DNA of 64,000 nt from Dermatophagoides farinae (GCF_024713945.1 NC_134678.1:7316001-7380000); one strand, 5' to 3'; numbered from the stretch's first letter, positions 1-17,157 are shown. Notes: generated by a model not told the origin, from the letters alone. Made by a program: numbers and translations.

Positions 1-680
1 AATATCCATTTTTTATTTATCTTGTCACCCAAGTATTAGAATTTCCACCAAAAAAAATCACCAGCTGATAATTATGATAACGATAAGCAAGCTATGGATG
101 TGGATATCTCTCTTTCTTGAGGGTTGTTCCAGCAACAACAACAACAACAACAAAAAATTTTCTTTTTATATTTCTCAAATGTCTTTAAAAAAAAAAAAAT
201 AAACAGAATTTTACCACACACACACAAAAACAAACATGTAGTTGTAGTTTGAAATGAAAAATGAGAAATCAAATTCCTTCGTTTTTTTTCTTGTAATCCA
301 ATCCAATCCAATACAAACACACACACACACACAAACACAAATTACGTCAACATCAGTATCGATATATAAAATTTTTATTGTGAAAAACTGATGATGATGA
401 TGTTGATGTGTGTCTGTCAAGATAATGAAAACCACGATGATTTTTGTGGATTTTTATTTTTTTTATTTTTGATATGACGCGTGCTTTTAATATACGAGTC
501 TGTGTTTCTGTGTTTGTGTACGTGAGTTTTTATAACATGCACCCATACACACACATACAGAGATTCAGTTTGATTTCATCATTTTTTTTTTCTTTTACAA
601 ATTGAATCACATTTTGATTCTGTAATAAATTTCTATTTTCTTTTCTTTTCTTTTTTTTTGTTGAATGTTTGAATGTCAAA
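1..680. other. Upstream region, no gene seen
   Basis: No coding exon is visible here. The stretch holds a CAA-type microsatellite (about 133-152), a CA/GT repeat (about 316-334), several poly-T runs and a pyrimidine-rich stretch ending near 660. It is probably the 5' flank, 5' UTR or a large intron of the AMPK gamma gene that follows. Upstream alternative exons, which longer AMPK gamma isoforms commonly have, could lie before the window start. Confidence 0.5.
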
Positions 681-2753
681 ATGCAGAACTTTAATCATCA
701 AGAATCTCTCTGTGATCGTTTTGAATTTGAAGATATTGGTAAGTTGTTATTATTATATCGAATTTATTTTTCGTCATTTTTTTGAAATTATTTGTTTATT
801 CCATTTTATAGATGAAAATCTGGTCTATGTTCGTTTTTTTAAATTTTATCGTTGCTATGACATTATACCGGTCAGTGCCAAATTGGTTGTATTCGATACA
901 CAGCTTGCTGTGAAAAAAGCCTTTTTTGCATTGCTTAGCAATGGTGAGTAATGATAGAAATGAAAATTTTGTTTTCGATTATTAATTAATAATCAATTTA
1001 TTATCCCATACCATATGTATGAAAATAAAACAAAAAAAAAATATATATATATAGGAATTCGTGCTGCACCATTATGGGATGCAAGTAAACATTGTTTCAT
1101 TGGAATGTTAACAATAACGGATTTTATACACATTCTACTAACATATTATCATTCACCACAATTGAAAATGGAAGAATTACAGGAACATACATTGGATAAT
1201 TGGCGAAGTATGTATTATTTGTTTATTGTTTTGAAATTTTTTTTCAATTGAAATAAAATGTCTTATCTCTGGTATGTTTATATTTTGTTATAAGCAGGTT
1301 TGCTCAAAGAAAAAGCTCGACCATTGGTCTTTGTTGAACCTGATGAAAGTCTTTTCAATGCCATACGAACATTGTTAAGTAATAAAGTTCATCGTCTTCC
1401 AGTCATTGATCCTGATACAGGAAATGTTCTTTACATTTTAACACATAAAAGGATTCTGAAATTTTTATTTCTTTTCGTGAGTATTTTTTTTCGTTTTTTT
1501 TTGTTTGTCTATTATTCAACCTTGATTTTTATTATCATCATTTTTTTCATTCTAAATCATGGTTTCTATCATCAATTAACTTAACTATTAATCATTTCTT
1601 TTTTCATTTCATTTCATTTCTTTTCTTTCCGAAAAAATCCCACATCATCATCATCATTAGTATTATAATCGATTGCCAATGCCATCGTATTTACAGAAAA
1701 CGTTACGTGAACTACCTCGAATCGGTACATTTGAAAATATTGTAACGGCAACATTACAAACATCATTGACTGAAGCATTGAATCTATTGATTGAAGCACG
1801 TATTTCCGCCTTACCGATTGTTGATAAAAAGAATAAAGTTATCGATGTTTATGCTAAATTTGATGTTATCGTAAGTGTATTCACTAATAAATTGTCTATC
1901 ATTCATAAAAATAATGCAATCTTTTTTTTTCTTTCCAAAATTCATTCTAGCATTTGGCTGCGGATAAAATGTATCAAGATTTAGATATTACTATAAAGAA
2001 AGCATTGGAATTTCGTCATCAATCGGAAAGGGTTGTGAAATGTACAATGAATGAAACATTGCATACGATTTTAGAACGTATAGTACAGGCTGAGGTAAAT
2101 AATTTGTTTTTTTTCCATACAATTTCTGTTAATCAATTTGTCTTTTTAAAATCATCAACAATTAGGTTCATCGTATTATTGTTGTGGATTCAGATGATCA
2201 TGTTATTGGTATTATATCATTATCGGATTTGCTTAATTTTCTTGTATTACGACCGGTGAATAATAATAACAAGCAGCAAACAACCAGTGCTACAAATATA
2301 CAGCCATCTATAATTGCTCAATCAGAAATGACAACAACAATTGCTAAATCACCATTAGTTGAAGAAAGTGGTGAAGAATGTGGTACATCATCTGTTTGTA
2401 GCCATTATGATATTGATGATAATGATGATGATGATGAATGTGAACAATGTCAACAAAATGTTGATTCAAAACAATCATCAAATAATGTCAATTGTCAATT
2501 GACAGTTTCATCTGTTGGTTCGGTTATTGGATCATCATCATCTGATCGATCATCAAATGAATGTTCATCATCATCATCTTCATCGTCGTCTTCTTCATCA
2601 TCTTCCTCATCATCGATATGTCCGAATGATGATAATAATAATAACAAAAGTAATGGTAAAGTGGATCCTACATCAAAAATCTATCCACCAATATCATCAA
2701 AAACGGTGGCCACAACACCAACACGTAATGCTAATGCTACATTGACGGCTTGA
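681..2753 (+). CDS. PRKAG: AMP-activated protein kinase gamma subunit (CBS protein)
   Basis: Regulatory gamma subunit of AMPK; in the family it binds AMP/ADP/ATP through four CBS repeats and so senses cellular energy. Seven exons: 681-738, 812-943, 1055-1207, 1298-1476, 1661-1870, 1951-2094, 2166-2753, all GT-AG and in frame, giving 487 residues. Recognisable stretches include KLVVFDT and VKKAFFALL in CBS1, RAAPLWD and [16 protein letters not shown] and [21 protein letters not shown] with the FDVI segment, and a last CBS that ends [14 protein letters not shown]. The C-terminal tail of about 165 residues is Ser/Asp/Asn rich and not part of the conserved fold. The start is uncertain: bases 685-686 could instead be a splice acceptor of an upstream exon. 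AATAAA lies at 2988-2993. Confidence 0.92.
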
Positions 2754-4274
2754 AATGATTTATAATTTTAATTGAGTCACAAACCATTCAATCTATCAAG
2801 ACGACGGACTTTTTTAAAAAAAAAGAAAAAATCTTTGATTTTTACCTCAAAAAAATTTTTTTTTTTTGTAAATACTGTTTTCAAACATATTTGTTAACCT
2901 TGGTGTGTGGTGATGATGAAGTTTTTGCGAAAAAAAAACAATTCATCTTACCACTCAACATTCTTGGATCTTCACACACACACACACAATAAAACAGACA
3001 CACATTCAATTTAAATGTGATATTACAAACACATTATATAAATATATCTCAAGAAAATCATATGATGATGATCTTTATTCAAATATTTCAATTCAAAACA
3101 AAACAAAACAAACAAATTATCGATCGATAATTCGTATCCAGAATCATTTTGATATATGTACAACATTTGTAGTGTTTTTCTTTACATTGTTTTTTTTTGT
3201 TGTTGTCATACACAGATTCTCTAATTCTCCACAATTCAGCTACAATTTCTCATTCATTCATAATAATAATAATCGGTGCCAGAATTTTTTTTTATCATTA
3301 ACCAACAAACAAATGAATTGTAAAACTACAGAATATTTTCTGTTGTTTTTGTTTATTTTTTTTACATACACATACATACACACACACACACATCATCTGC
3401 AATCATAAAACATGAAATGCCATCCGTTATATAATAATAATTTTTGATTGATTCATTCATTGATTCATTGTTATTCGTTTATTCCAAGAGAGTGTGTGTT
3501 TATTTCAGTATCAATTTCTCTTTATATCTCTGATCTTGCTCTTGCTCTTTCTCTTGATAGTGTCAAAGATGTTCATTATATATCAAAATGAATTTTTTTT
3601 TGTTTATATTTTTCTTTTCTTAATGTTGATCGTTTTTTTCTTTCTTTCTTTATTTCTCACTGTTTATCTGTTTGTTTGATATATATACATTTATAAAACA
3701 AACAAACACATGAAATAAGATGATTCATTGTTACACACACTTACACACACACACACACGAATAAACATTGTCAAAATTGATGAATTATTTTCAATTATAA
3801 AACATCATCATCATCATCATCGATAATCCAAGATATTCTTCATTATTATTACTGATGATTTTACTTGATTTTTCTTCTTCTTTATGCTCTGTTTTATCAA
3901 ATGTTGAAATATATTCACATATAAAAGAAATATATAATATATATTTATATGATGATGATGATGTGAAAAAAAATTCGGCAATTTCTAGTGATTACACAAT
4001 AATAATAATAATAATAAATCGAATTGAAATAAAAAAAACCAATCTTTTTGGTTATAACGTAAATGATGATGATGATGATGTTTGTGCATTTTTTTTTGGC
4101 GTATAAGCGTGAGCATCGACAAAAATGAAAAATTGATTGAAATTAATCAATCAATCAATCAAACACAATGTGCTTTGGTAAGCAGAAATTTTTTTTCTTT
4201 GCAATGAATAAATCGATTGATGATGATGATAGAAATTTCATTTTCATATAATTTGGGGTAAGTAAATTTTGACG
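2754..4274. other. Intergenic, 3' UTR and microsatellites
   Basis: No gene seen. The first 240 bases are likely the 3' UTR of the AMPK gamma gene. The rest holds CA repeats (about 2974-2988, 3376-3393, 3743-3758), ATC/GAT trinucleotide repeats (about 3806-3822, 3951-3962, 4063-4080), TAA repeats near 4000 and many poly-T tracts. Short open frames here have the composition of repeats and show no splice structure or family motif. Confidence 0.6.
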
Positions 4275-5235
4275 ATGAAACAGAGAATTTTGATATTTGT
4301 ATTGGTTTTGCCAATATTGATCATGATCGAATATTCATTTGCCATTGGTGGTGCGCCAAGAAATGATGAAATTATTGCTCGAATTGATCTGATAAAGGTG
4401 CCAAATTTTATTCTTTGGTTACCACGATTATCGCTGTACAATTGTTATGCATGGTGGCTTGATCATAGAATGTTTGATTCATCCAATGTTGAAATTATTA
4501 TTCCAGCTGCATTGAACATACCATTTTCAATCAAAGATCGTCCATTCTATCTATATGAATTAAAACATCATTATCAGATTTATCTTTCATGTATGTATTA
4601 TGATTGTTTAATGATTCACTACATTATATTATCGTACGTATTTAGCATTACCATTGAATCTTCGAAAATATCTGGAACGTATGGACCATTGTGCTGGAGC
4701 AAAAATGGATCGATTCTATAATCAACATTCATATCGAAATTGGAACAATCAAAATATGGCAATGAATTTTATTTATCCAAATATTGAACAATTCTTACGA
4801 ATTCAATTGCAAAAATTACAATCATATGTTGAACGTAATAACAGAAAACTTCGTGAACATGTTGAAAATGATTTGGACGGTTTGATCACCGAAATTGTTG
4901 ATGATTTATTGATCAAAATGAAAAATCTTAATGAGACACAACAAAAATTCGAACAATTTGTACGGATCAAATTAATTGACGACGAGAATAGTTCCGAACA
5001 AAATTTAAATGGAAAAGAAAATTTTTCCAGAAAATTTATTCGAAAAGAAAATTCGTGGTGGCAGCTCGATTCATTATCGCAAACAATAATTCCTACAGTA
5101 ATTATTGCCGTTTTATTCTGCATCACAGCATTGATAATTCTGTTGGCTTTAATTACATTTGTTTTATTTTATTTTCGATCTTTTTCGCCGTCATTATCGA
5201 CAATTGCCCTTGATAATAATAATAATAATATTTGA
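4275..5235 (+). CDS. Orphan secreted-pathway protein with one C-terminal membrane helix
   Basis: I do not recognise this protein. Two exons, 4275-4590 and 4646-5235, join in frame to give 301 residues. The start is the ATG at 4275, directly followed by a hydrophobic signal peptide of about 22 residues ending near EYSFA. The lumenal or extracellular part has Trp/Tyr-rich stretches (FILWLPRLSLYNCYAWW) and a middle amphipathic region (residues about 150-225) with coiled-coil character, rich in Glu, Lys and Asn. A strong hydrophobic segment (about residues 255-285, TVIIAVLFCITALIILLALI) is followed by a short Asn-rich tail, so a type I membrane topology is inferred. The exon-exon join and clean signal peptide argue it is a real gene. 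Confidence 0.65.
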
Positions 5236-5482
5236 AATTCTCTGGAACAATTATGTACACCTATATAGATTTTATAAATGTAATGATGAATGTAACATTT
5301 CCTTATTTTGTGAAAAAATCAATAAAAATTTAATCACTTTTTCTTTGGAATCTAATTTAGATTCGATTTATTTAAACAATATATTTGGATGATGATCAAT
5401 TGATGGAAAAAATGAAACAAATTGGTCATTATATGAAAATATCGTCCACAATAAAGACGTTTCGTGAAACAGAATTTGATCG

Positions 5483-6682
5483 ATGATGACTGACTTCAAG
5501 ATTAAGGCAAGATTTTTACGTCTTATTGCCTTTACATATGGGTGAGAAACTTTTGTTTTTTAAAAACTTTTTTCATTTTCATTTTGTTCTAATCAAAGAT
5601 TTTTTGGTATTCAACTACATCCAATCGATTTGAATGATTGGAAATCCATTCTAAATGTTGTGATGAACATAACATTAAATTTATTGGTCATAAATGGTCT
5701 TTGGACACAAAGTTCATATAAATCAATGGCATTCGATAAACCATTATTATCACAAATTCTACGTATTTGTTATGAACTGCTATATCCAATCTCATATATA
5801 ATTGTCACCATACAATATCTATTGAAAGGACGAAAATTTCTACACAATTTAGATATGTTTACAAGCAAAACATATGATAATGATGATGATTATGACCGAT
5901 GGTATTTGAAACGTTTCATATGGACAATATTCATTACAAATTCAACATATTTTGTTATGAATTATCGAACGTTACTGAAATTAATTTTCACTGATTTCTC
6001 ATTGATCAATTTGAATCCCGTTTGGCGACAATTAGGTGTCTATTTTATTAATGCACGTTTCCACTTATTTTGTAATCTAGTCATTTATTTTCAATCATCC
6101 ATAATACGTTTTCTTGACATAATGATTGAACAATGCAATGTAACTGATCGACATGAAAATCAACCGAAATTCTCCATAATTATCGATGAAATGATTGATG
6201 CATCAAAATATTGTGATCAAATACAAAAATTTATTTCAATCAATCTACTGTTAATGATACCGATAATGACAATCAATATTATTATTCGTCTTTGTATCAT
6301 GCAATATTTTACCATAATCAATTATCATATTCTACTATTACAAATAATTATTTTTGCCATCTACATTTCAATAATGGCCGTTTATAATCAATTAATTGCA
6401 AAACAATTATCAATCTTTCGTGATCGGTTAATGATTCATTATTGGAATGATTATGAAAATTTATGTCCCAAAAATAGCGACAACAACAAGAACTACATTG
6501 AAATGATCATTATTCAACGATATGATCCAAGTCGTCATTATGAATTGAAAAATTTACTTGAAAATGATTTTCACATTAGAATCTATCATTTTTGTATTGT
6601 TGATCTGGATCTTATTATGGCAATAATTTTATTCATTATCAATAATACCGTATTCATAATACAAACAGAATCGATTATGTGA
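5483..6682 (+). CDS. Gustatory-receptor-like chemoreceptor 1
   Basis: Member of a four-gene tandem family of about 380-residue multi-pass membrane proteins. Exons 5483-5541 and 5599-6682; two adjacent ATGs (5483, 5486) can start it, giving 380 or 379 residues. The first exon is tiny and ends in the Gly codon of FTYG with a phase-2 intron, exactly as in the three neighbours. About seven hydrophobic segments are visible. The C-terminal part has the family block RYDPSRHYELKNLLENDF followed by a last helix ending NNTVFIIQT, which resembles the TYxxxxxQF end of insect and chelicerate gustatory receptors (7tm_7). No database comparison was possible, and the family is divergent, so the class is inferred. 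Confidence 0.62.
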
Positions 6683-6865
6683 TAAATAATTTCCACATTG
6701 TTACAATCGATTGATTGATCAATGGAAAATGAATTGATCAATTTATTTTCCATTATTTAATTAATCTATTGATGAAATTGTTTTGACAAATGAAACATTA
6801 TTTCACATTCATTAATTCAAATGGCCAACACACACCACATCACACGGACGAACGAACAAACGACA

Positions 6866-8033
6866 ATGAAGAAAGCAAAAACATTTTTATTTGGCAAACT
6901 TGTTGCCAATATTTTTGGGTATGAATTATTTTTGATTTTTTAAATTTTGAAATTATTTTTTTTTCATACATTTTTTCTCTTAAAGGCATCTTGGTTGTCA
7001 TTTTGATTCAATCAAACCATGTAGTTGGCGATCATTATTGAATTTATCATTCAGTATTCTATTGAATTCAATTTCAGTTTATGGTATTCATGTATATGAT
7101 ACAACGGATTGGCTTGTAACATCAAGTCCATTTTTTACACGTGTTATGCATATCACTTATGAACGTATATTTCCATTGCTTTATGCAATAGTTTCCATTC
7201 ATTTTTATTGTTTGGGCTATCGAATGATTAATTTATTTGGTATGCTCATACCATATGCAAGAATCAATTATCGTCAACAAATCTGGAAATTCATATTGAC
7301 CATTATTACTTCACATTTGTGTTATGTAATTCTGAATTTTTATAATATAAAAAGATTACTGCATCAACCAACAATCAAAGCTATTTGTTCACAAATTGGT
7401 TGGTATACAGCTAGTAATCAAATTCATCTGATTTACAATATGATCATCTTTCATCAATGTATGGTTGATTCATTTTTACAAACAATTGAAATGAAATTAC
7501 TACACATCAACCATCATCAAAATTTTTGTCATACACCACGTTTAATTAATACAAGAATATTGAAAACTATCAAACGTGTTGCATGTTTATGTAAGAAAAT
7601 CAGTCATTTTTTATCACACGGCTTGTTAATTCAAATATCCATAATGGCTTCAATTTTGAGCATAAAATTCTGCACATTTGTTCTATTTCATGAACAATGG
7701 CAAACAACAATATTTGAAACGCCTTACATTTTTTTATGTTATATTTATTTATCAAAAATTAGTTCATACAATCTATGCATAACGAAACGAATACAAATGA
7801 TTCGTCGTCTAATGTTAATGTCGTATTGGAAACATTGTAATACAAATATTGATGAAAATCCAAAACAGTTGGTACAACGATTTGATCCAATACGTTTATT
7901 TGAAATGGCCACTATTTATAAAAATGATTTTATTGTAAGAATTTTTCTTATATTCAATATGGATTTTCATTTTATTCTTTCGATCACTGTATTCGTTATC
8001 AATTATGTTGTATTTATAGTATCAACCAATTAA
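6866..8033 (+). CDS. Gustatory-receptor-like chemoreceptor 2
   Basis: Exons 6866-6918 and 6986-8033, 366 residues. The short first exon encodes a basic N-terminus (MKKAKTFLFGK) ending in Phe-Gly, and the phase-2 intron continues with GHLGCHFDS, matching the layout of its neighbours. Multiple hydrophobic helices follow. Near the C-terminus the shared block reads QRFDPIRLFEMATIYKNDF, then a final helix ending INYVVFIVSTN. It shares the ITK/ISK-QLKMI-type cytoplasmic stretch (here ITKRIQMIRRLMLMSYW) before that block. Gustatory receptor function is inferred from topology and the C-terminal signature only. Confidence 0.6.
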
Positions 8034-8398
8034 TTTAATTTAATTGTATGATGATTGTCATTGAAAAATTGACATAAAAAATCGATACCAAAATGACAAT
8101 AAATTCAATTCGATCTATAAAATGTCATGAATAATTGAATATTACAGAATATTCTGCAATTAATTCAAAATTATCAACACACACAAATTATATCTACAAA
8201 TTAAAACTTTGGAAAATTGAAAAAAATACATTCCAGCAAATTATTTTTCGTTTCCAGTGAATCAATTAAATATTGACATGTTGTTTTGTCGTTTAATTGC
8301 TATACTATTGATCATTTATTGATCTGCAAGAGAAAATTCCGTTCATCCATCCAAATGTTTTTCTTGTGTTACATAACATTACAATAAACGATATCGAA
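8034..8398. other. Spacer between receptors 2 and 3
   Basis: No gene. From 8048 on this sequence is the upstream part of the duplicated unit and matches 9780-10125 closely, so it probably contains the promoter and 5' UTR of receptor 3. Poly-A stretches and a CA tract (about 8177-8185) are present. Confidence 0.6.
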
Positions 8399-9609
8399 AT
8401 GGATCGACGTGGAAAAAATTCCCGTCAATATCATCGTTTAATGTTGTTTACATTTGGGTATGTGTGTGTCAATATTTTTGAATTTTTTGAATTTTCATTT
8501 CATTTTTTTTTGTTTAATTCAGAAATTTAGGCTATCAATTTCAATCAATAGGTTTACGATCATCATTCAATGTAGTGATGAATATCTTGATCAACGTGAT
8601 TGCTACTTATAGTTTAAGTGTTTATGATCCACGTGCTTTTATTGGTGAAAATTTTGCATCGAAAAAATTTTTCATTACACTATTAATATTTACTTATCAT
8701 ATTCTATTTCCATTTGGTTATTTATTGATTACCATTAATTATCTGATTTATGGTCGACAAATTCTACACAATATTTGTACATTAATTGTTGTGAATTTTA
8801 ATAGATTTTACATTTTATTCACGATATTTATTGTAGTAAATGAATGTCTTTTTAGTGGATCATTTTTATTTCATTTTATTTTCCATGAACGCACAACAGA
8901 TTTGCGAACATATGTAAATATTTTCGGCTGGTTTCAATCTGATATACAATTTTATTTATCCTGTTTTTTATCATTCATATTTCAAAAATCCATACTACAA
9001 CTATTGATCAATATTGAACATGATATAATGGATAAAAGAAAAAATAATAATAATAATCAACAACAAATTCAATTCAATCGATATTTAACATTTGAAAATC
9101 AACGTTTATTGATTCAACGTTTAAGCCGTATGGCCAGTATCAGTAAAAGTGTTAATCGATGTTTATCATTTCATCTGATGATTTGGCTAATAACACAATC
9201 ATTTAATTTGACATTGATATTTTGTATACAAAGGCTTAGTACAAATACAGGCAATACGATATTATTATTGCGAATATTTATATATTGTTCATACATTGCC
9301 ATTATATCACATTATAATCTGGAAATTTCAAAACAATTGAAAATGATTCATCAACAATTATTATCACCATATTGGAATATGGCCAATTTACATTTGAATG
9401 TATTCGGTATTTGCAGTAGCACGATGATGGAAGAACAAAAATTGATCCGATCATTTGATCCAATACGTTTGTATGAATTGTTCGATATGTATGAACAGGA
9501 TTTTTTAATGAAAATTTATCAATTGAAAACAATTAATTTTACATTTTTAATGACACTTGTATTTTTTATTACCGAATATGGTGTATTTATTGTGCAAACT
9601 AGTTTATAA
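8399..9609 (+). CDS. Gustatory-receptor-like chemoreceptor 3
   Basis: Exons 8399-8457 and 8523-9609, 381 residues. Exon 1 encodes MDRRGKNSRQYHRLMLFTFG; the phase-2 intron rejoins at GNLGYQFQS. Helices are separated by an Asn/Gln run (about residues 185-195) and a basic loop (EISKQLKMIHQQLLSPYW). The end carries RSFDPIRLYELFDMYEQDF and a last helix ending TEYGVFIVQTSL, the best match in this cluster to the gustatory receptor C-terminal motif. It is a near-duplicate of the next gene (10126-11332), and the similarity continues into the flanking non-coding DNA. Confidence 0.66.
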
Positions 9610-10125
9610 TGAAAAACGAAAAAAAAAACATTCAGAAAAAAACAGACACACAAAAAAATTACATTACAATTACCTGTGTTTATTACCACCATTTATCAGT
9701 GGTTACTATTTACCTCACAATAATAAATCACATTTTTTTTATTTGGTTCAAATGACCCGGCAACAATTATCCCATAATGATGATGATTGTCATTGAAAAA
9801 TTGATACAAAAATGACAAAAAATTCAGTTCGATCTATAAAATGTCATGAATAATTGAATATTAAAGAATATTCCACAATTAATTCAAAATTATCAACACA
9901 CACAAATTATATCTACAAATTAAAATTTTGGAAAATTGAATAAAAATACATTCCAGCAAATTATTTTTCGTTTCCAGTGAATCAATTAAATATTGACATG
10001 TTGTTTTGTCATTTAATTGCTATACTATCGATCAAACACCATTTATCGATCTGCAAGAGAAAATTCCTTTCATCCATCCAAATGTTTTTCTTGTTTTACA
10101 CAACATTACAATAAACGATATCGAA
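9610..10125. other. Spacer between receptors 3 and 4
   Basis: No gene. 9610-9779 is the downstream flank of unit 1 and 9780-10125 is the upstream flank of unit 2 of the tandem duplication. The same downstream flank recurs at 11333-11500. Promoter and 5' UTR of receptor 4 are expected in the second half. Confidence 0.6.
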
Positions 10126-11332
10126 ATGGATCGACGTCGAAAAAATTCACGTCAATATCATCGTTTAATGTTGTTTACATTTGGGTATGTGTGTGTCAAT
10201 ATTTTTGAATTTTTTGAAATTTTATTTCATTTTTTTTGTTTAATTCAGAAATTTAGGCTATCAATTTCAATCAATACGTTTACGATCATCATTCAATATA
10301 GTAAAGAATATTTTAATTAATGTTATTGCTACTTATGGTTTAAGTGTTTATGATCCATATGATTTTATTGGTGAAAATTTTTCATCGAACAAATTTTTCA
10401 TTACACTATTAATATTTACCTATCATATTCTAGTTCCATTTAGTTATTTATTGATTACCATTAATTATCTAATTTATGGTCGACAAATTCTACACAATAT
10501 TCGTACATTAATTGTTGTGAATTTTAATAGATTTTACATTTTATTCTCGATATTCATTGTAGTAAATGAATGTCTTTTTAATGGATCATTTTTATTTCAT
10601 TTCATTTTCATTGAACGCACAACGGATTTGGAAACATATGTGAATATGTTTGGTTGGTTTCAATCTGATGTACAATTTCATTTATCATGTTTTTTATCGT
10701 TCATATTTCAAAAATCGATACTACATCTATTGATCACTATTGAACATGATATGATGGATAAAAGAAAAAATAATGATAATAATCAACAAATTCAATTCAA
10801 TCGATATTTAACATTTGAAAATCAACGTTTATTGATTCAACGTTTAAGCCGTATGGCCAGTATAAGTAAAAATGTTAACCAATGTTTATCATTTCATCTA
10901 ATGATTTGGCTAATAACACAATCATTTAATCTGACATTGATATTTTGTATACAAAGGCTTAGTACAGATACAGCCAGTTCAATATTATTATTACGAATAA
11001 TTGTATTTTGTTTATACATTGCCATTATATCACATTATAATCTGGAAATTTCAAAACAATTGAAAATGATTCACCAACAATTATTATCACCATATTGGAA
11101 TATGGCCAATTTACATTTGAACGTATTTGGCATTTACAGTAACACGATGATGGAAGAACGAAAATTGATTCAATCATTTGATCCATTACGTTTATATGAA
11201 TTGTTCGATATGTATGAACAGGATTTTTTAATGAAAATTTATCAATTGAAAACAATTAATTTTACATTTTTAATGACACTTGTATTTTTTATTACCGAAT
11301 ATGGTGTATTTATTGTGCAAACTAGTTTATAA
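10126..11332 (+). CDS. Gustatory-receptor-like chemoreceptor 4 (recent copy of 3)
   Basis: Exons 10126-10184 and 10249-11332, 380 residues. It differs from receptor 3 by scattered substitutions and one fewer codon in the Asn/Gln loop. The first exon reads MDRRRKNSRQYHRLMLFTFG, the intron is phase 2, and exon 2 restarts GNLGYQFQS. Exon 2 is fully open and the C-terminus is identical to that of receptor 3 (TEYGVFIVQTSL). Nothing suggests it is broken. Differences cluster around the first extracellular segment (YDPYDFIGENFSSN against YDPRAFIGENFASK), where ligand specificity could diverge; that last point is speculation. Confidence 0.66.
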
Positions 11333-11975
11333 TGAAAAACGAAAAAAAAAACATTCAGAAAAAAACAGACACACAAAAAAATTACATTACAATTATTACC
11401 TGTGTTTATTACCACCATTTATCAGTGGTTACTATTTACCTATTTAATAATAAATCACATTTTTTTTATTTGGTTCAAATGACCCGACAACAACAATGAT
11501 CCGGTAATGATGATGATTCAAAAGTTGTTTTTTTTCTCATTTGGATCCAACCAGATCAAATGCGAATATCTCTTTGAATTTTGATCGACCTAAAATCTTT
11601 TTACAATCATTAAATATAAAAAAAAAAATTTAGTAACAAGAAGATAACAGAGATGACAAAATGAATTACCGCATAATTTTGTGTGTGTGTGTGTCTGTAT
11701 ACAAAGCAATAAAAAAATTAATGATACGAGTAAAGACGATGACAAAGTTTATTTTCATCTTATAAAAATTTTTTTTTTTTACATTCAAATATCATCCAAC
11801 TATCCATTCATCCATCCATCCGACAACAATAAGTGATCCAGACAAATTATACAATCTTTGATTTCGTTCGATTTAAATTTAAATACAATTTTTTTATTAC
11901 TCACATTTGACGTGACGTTGAATTCAACATTTTAAATTTTTTTTTTTTTTTGACATTTATCGATCATTATTCGTC
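11333..11975. other. Intergenic, promoter side of ABCC gene
   Basis: The first 185 bases complete the duplicated receptor unit. Beyond that are a GT repeat (about 11682-11694), poly-T runs and the likely promoter of the ABC transporter. A pair of overlapping CRE half-sites (TGACGTGACG, 11908-11917) lies about 60 bases before the ABCC start codon. No coding exon is seen. Confidence 0.5.
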
Positions 11976-16611
<4,636 letters not shown>

Positions 16612-17157
16612 AAGATTTGTACGATAATTAATATTTAAAAAAAACACTTGAATCATTGCACAATAAACGAAAAAAAAAATTATTATATAAATAATCACAA
16701 AAAAAATATCTTTTCAATCTTGAAATTGTTAGCAATCCAATTCAATTATCATCCATTGAACTTATCAATTATTGCGACATTCAATGCAAAAAAAAATAAT
16801 GTCAAAATTTCCGTTCTACTAATCTGGATTCGATTATGATGCTACACATATAATGCTACTGGGAAAAAAATTATCTACTGTCAATATGATGATGATGATG
16901 ATGAGTGGTTTTTGGCTGTTTATCAAGGGTCTCAATTCACTAAATTGATCACAAGTTGTCGTCGTCGTCGTCGTCGTATTACTTATTATTATTACTATTT
17001 GATTGATATGACAAATCTTTATTTTTTTTCCCAATAAAACATCCGTGATTTTTATCGGGGGCATATATTATTATGCTCGACATATGTTCTTAGTATTTTT
17101 TTCTCTGTCCACAATTGACCAAATTGTGTCATTCTTTCATTTGAATCGTTTACAATT
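16612..17157. other. Intergenic with CGT repeat
   Basis: No gene seen. It holds poly-A stretches, a GAT repeat (about 16888-16902), a GTC/CGT run at about 16958-16977 and a short 5' flank of the NAGLU gene. The CGT run stands out because CpG-bearing repeats are otherwise rare in this AT-rich sequence. Confidence 0.55.

Larger units (their letters stand above)
8048..11518 (+). repeat. Tandem duplication, two units of about 1.73 kb
   Basis: Unit 1 spans about 8048-9779 and unit 2 about 9780-11518. Both begin with ATGATGATTGTCATTG and contain a complete receptor gene with its upstream and downstream non-coding DNA. Unit 2 ends at TGATGATGATT, the same short sequence that sits at the unit 1/unit 2 junction (9779-9789), so the copy may have arisen through a short GAT-rich homology. 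Differences are scattered single bases and small indels, including the CAACAATGAT insertion near 11490. Confidence 0.85.

Noticed and set aside
300-4100. CRISPR-like or satellite arrays
   Set aside because: The repeats are simple CA, CAA, GAT and poly-T microsatellites without spacer structure.
9720-9780. tRNA B-box-like GGTTCAAAT
   Set aside because: No matching A-box, cloverleaf or terminator; it recurs only because of the tandem duplication.
5483-11332. Insect-type odorant receptors
   Set aside because: Odorant receptors are known only from insects; the C-terminal signature fits the older gustatory receptor group, and the rest of the window points to a mite.
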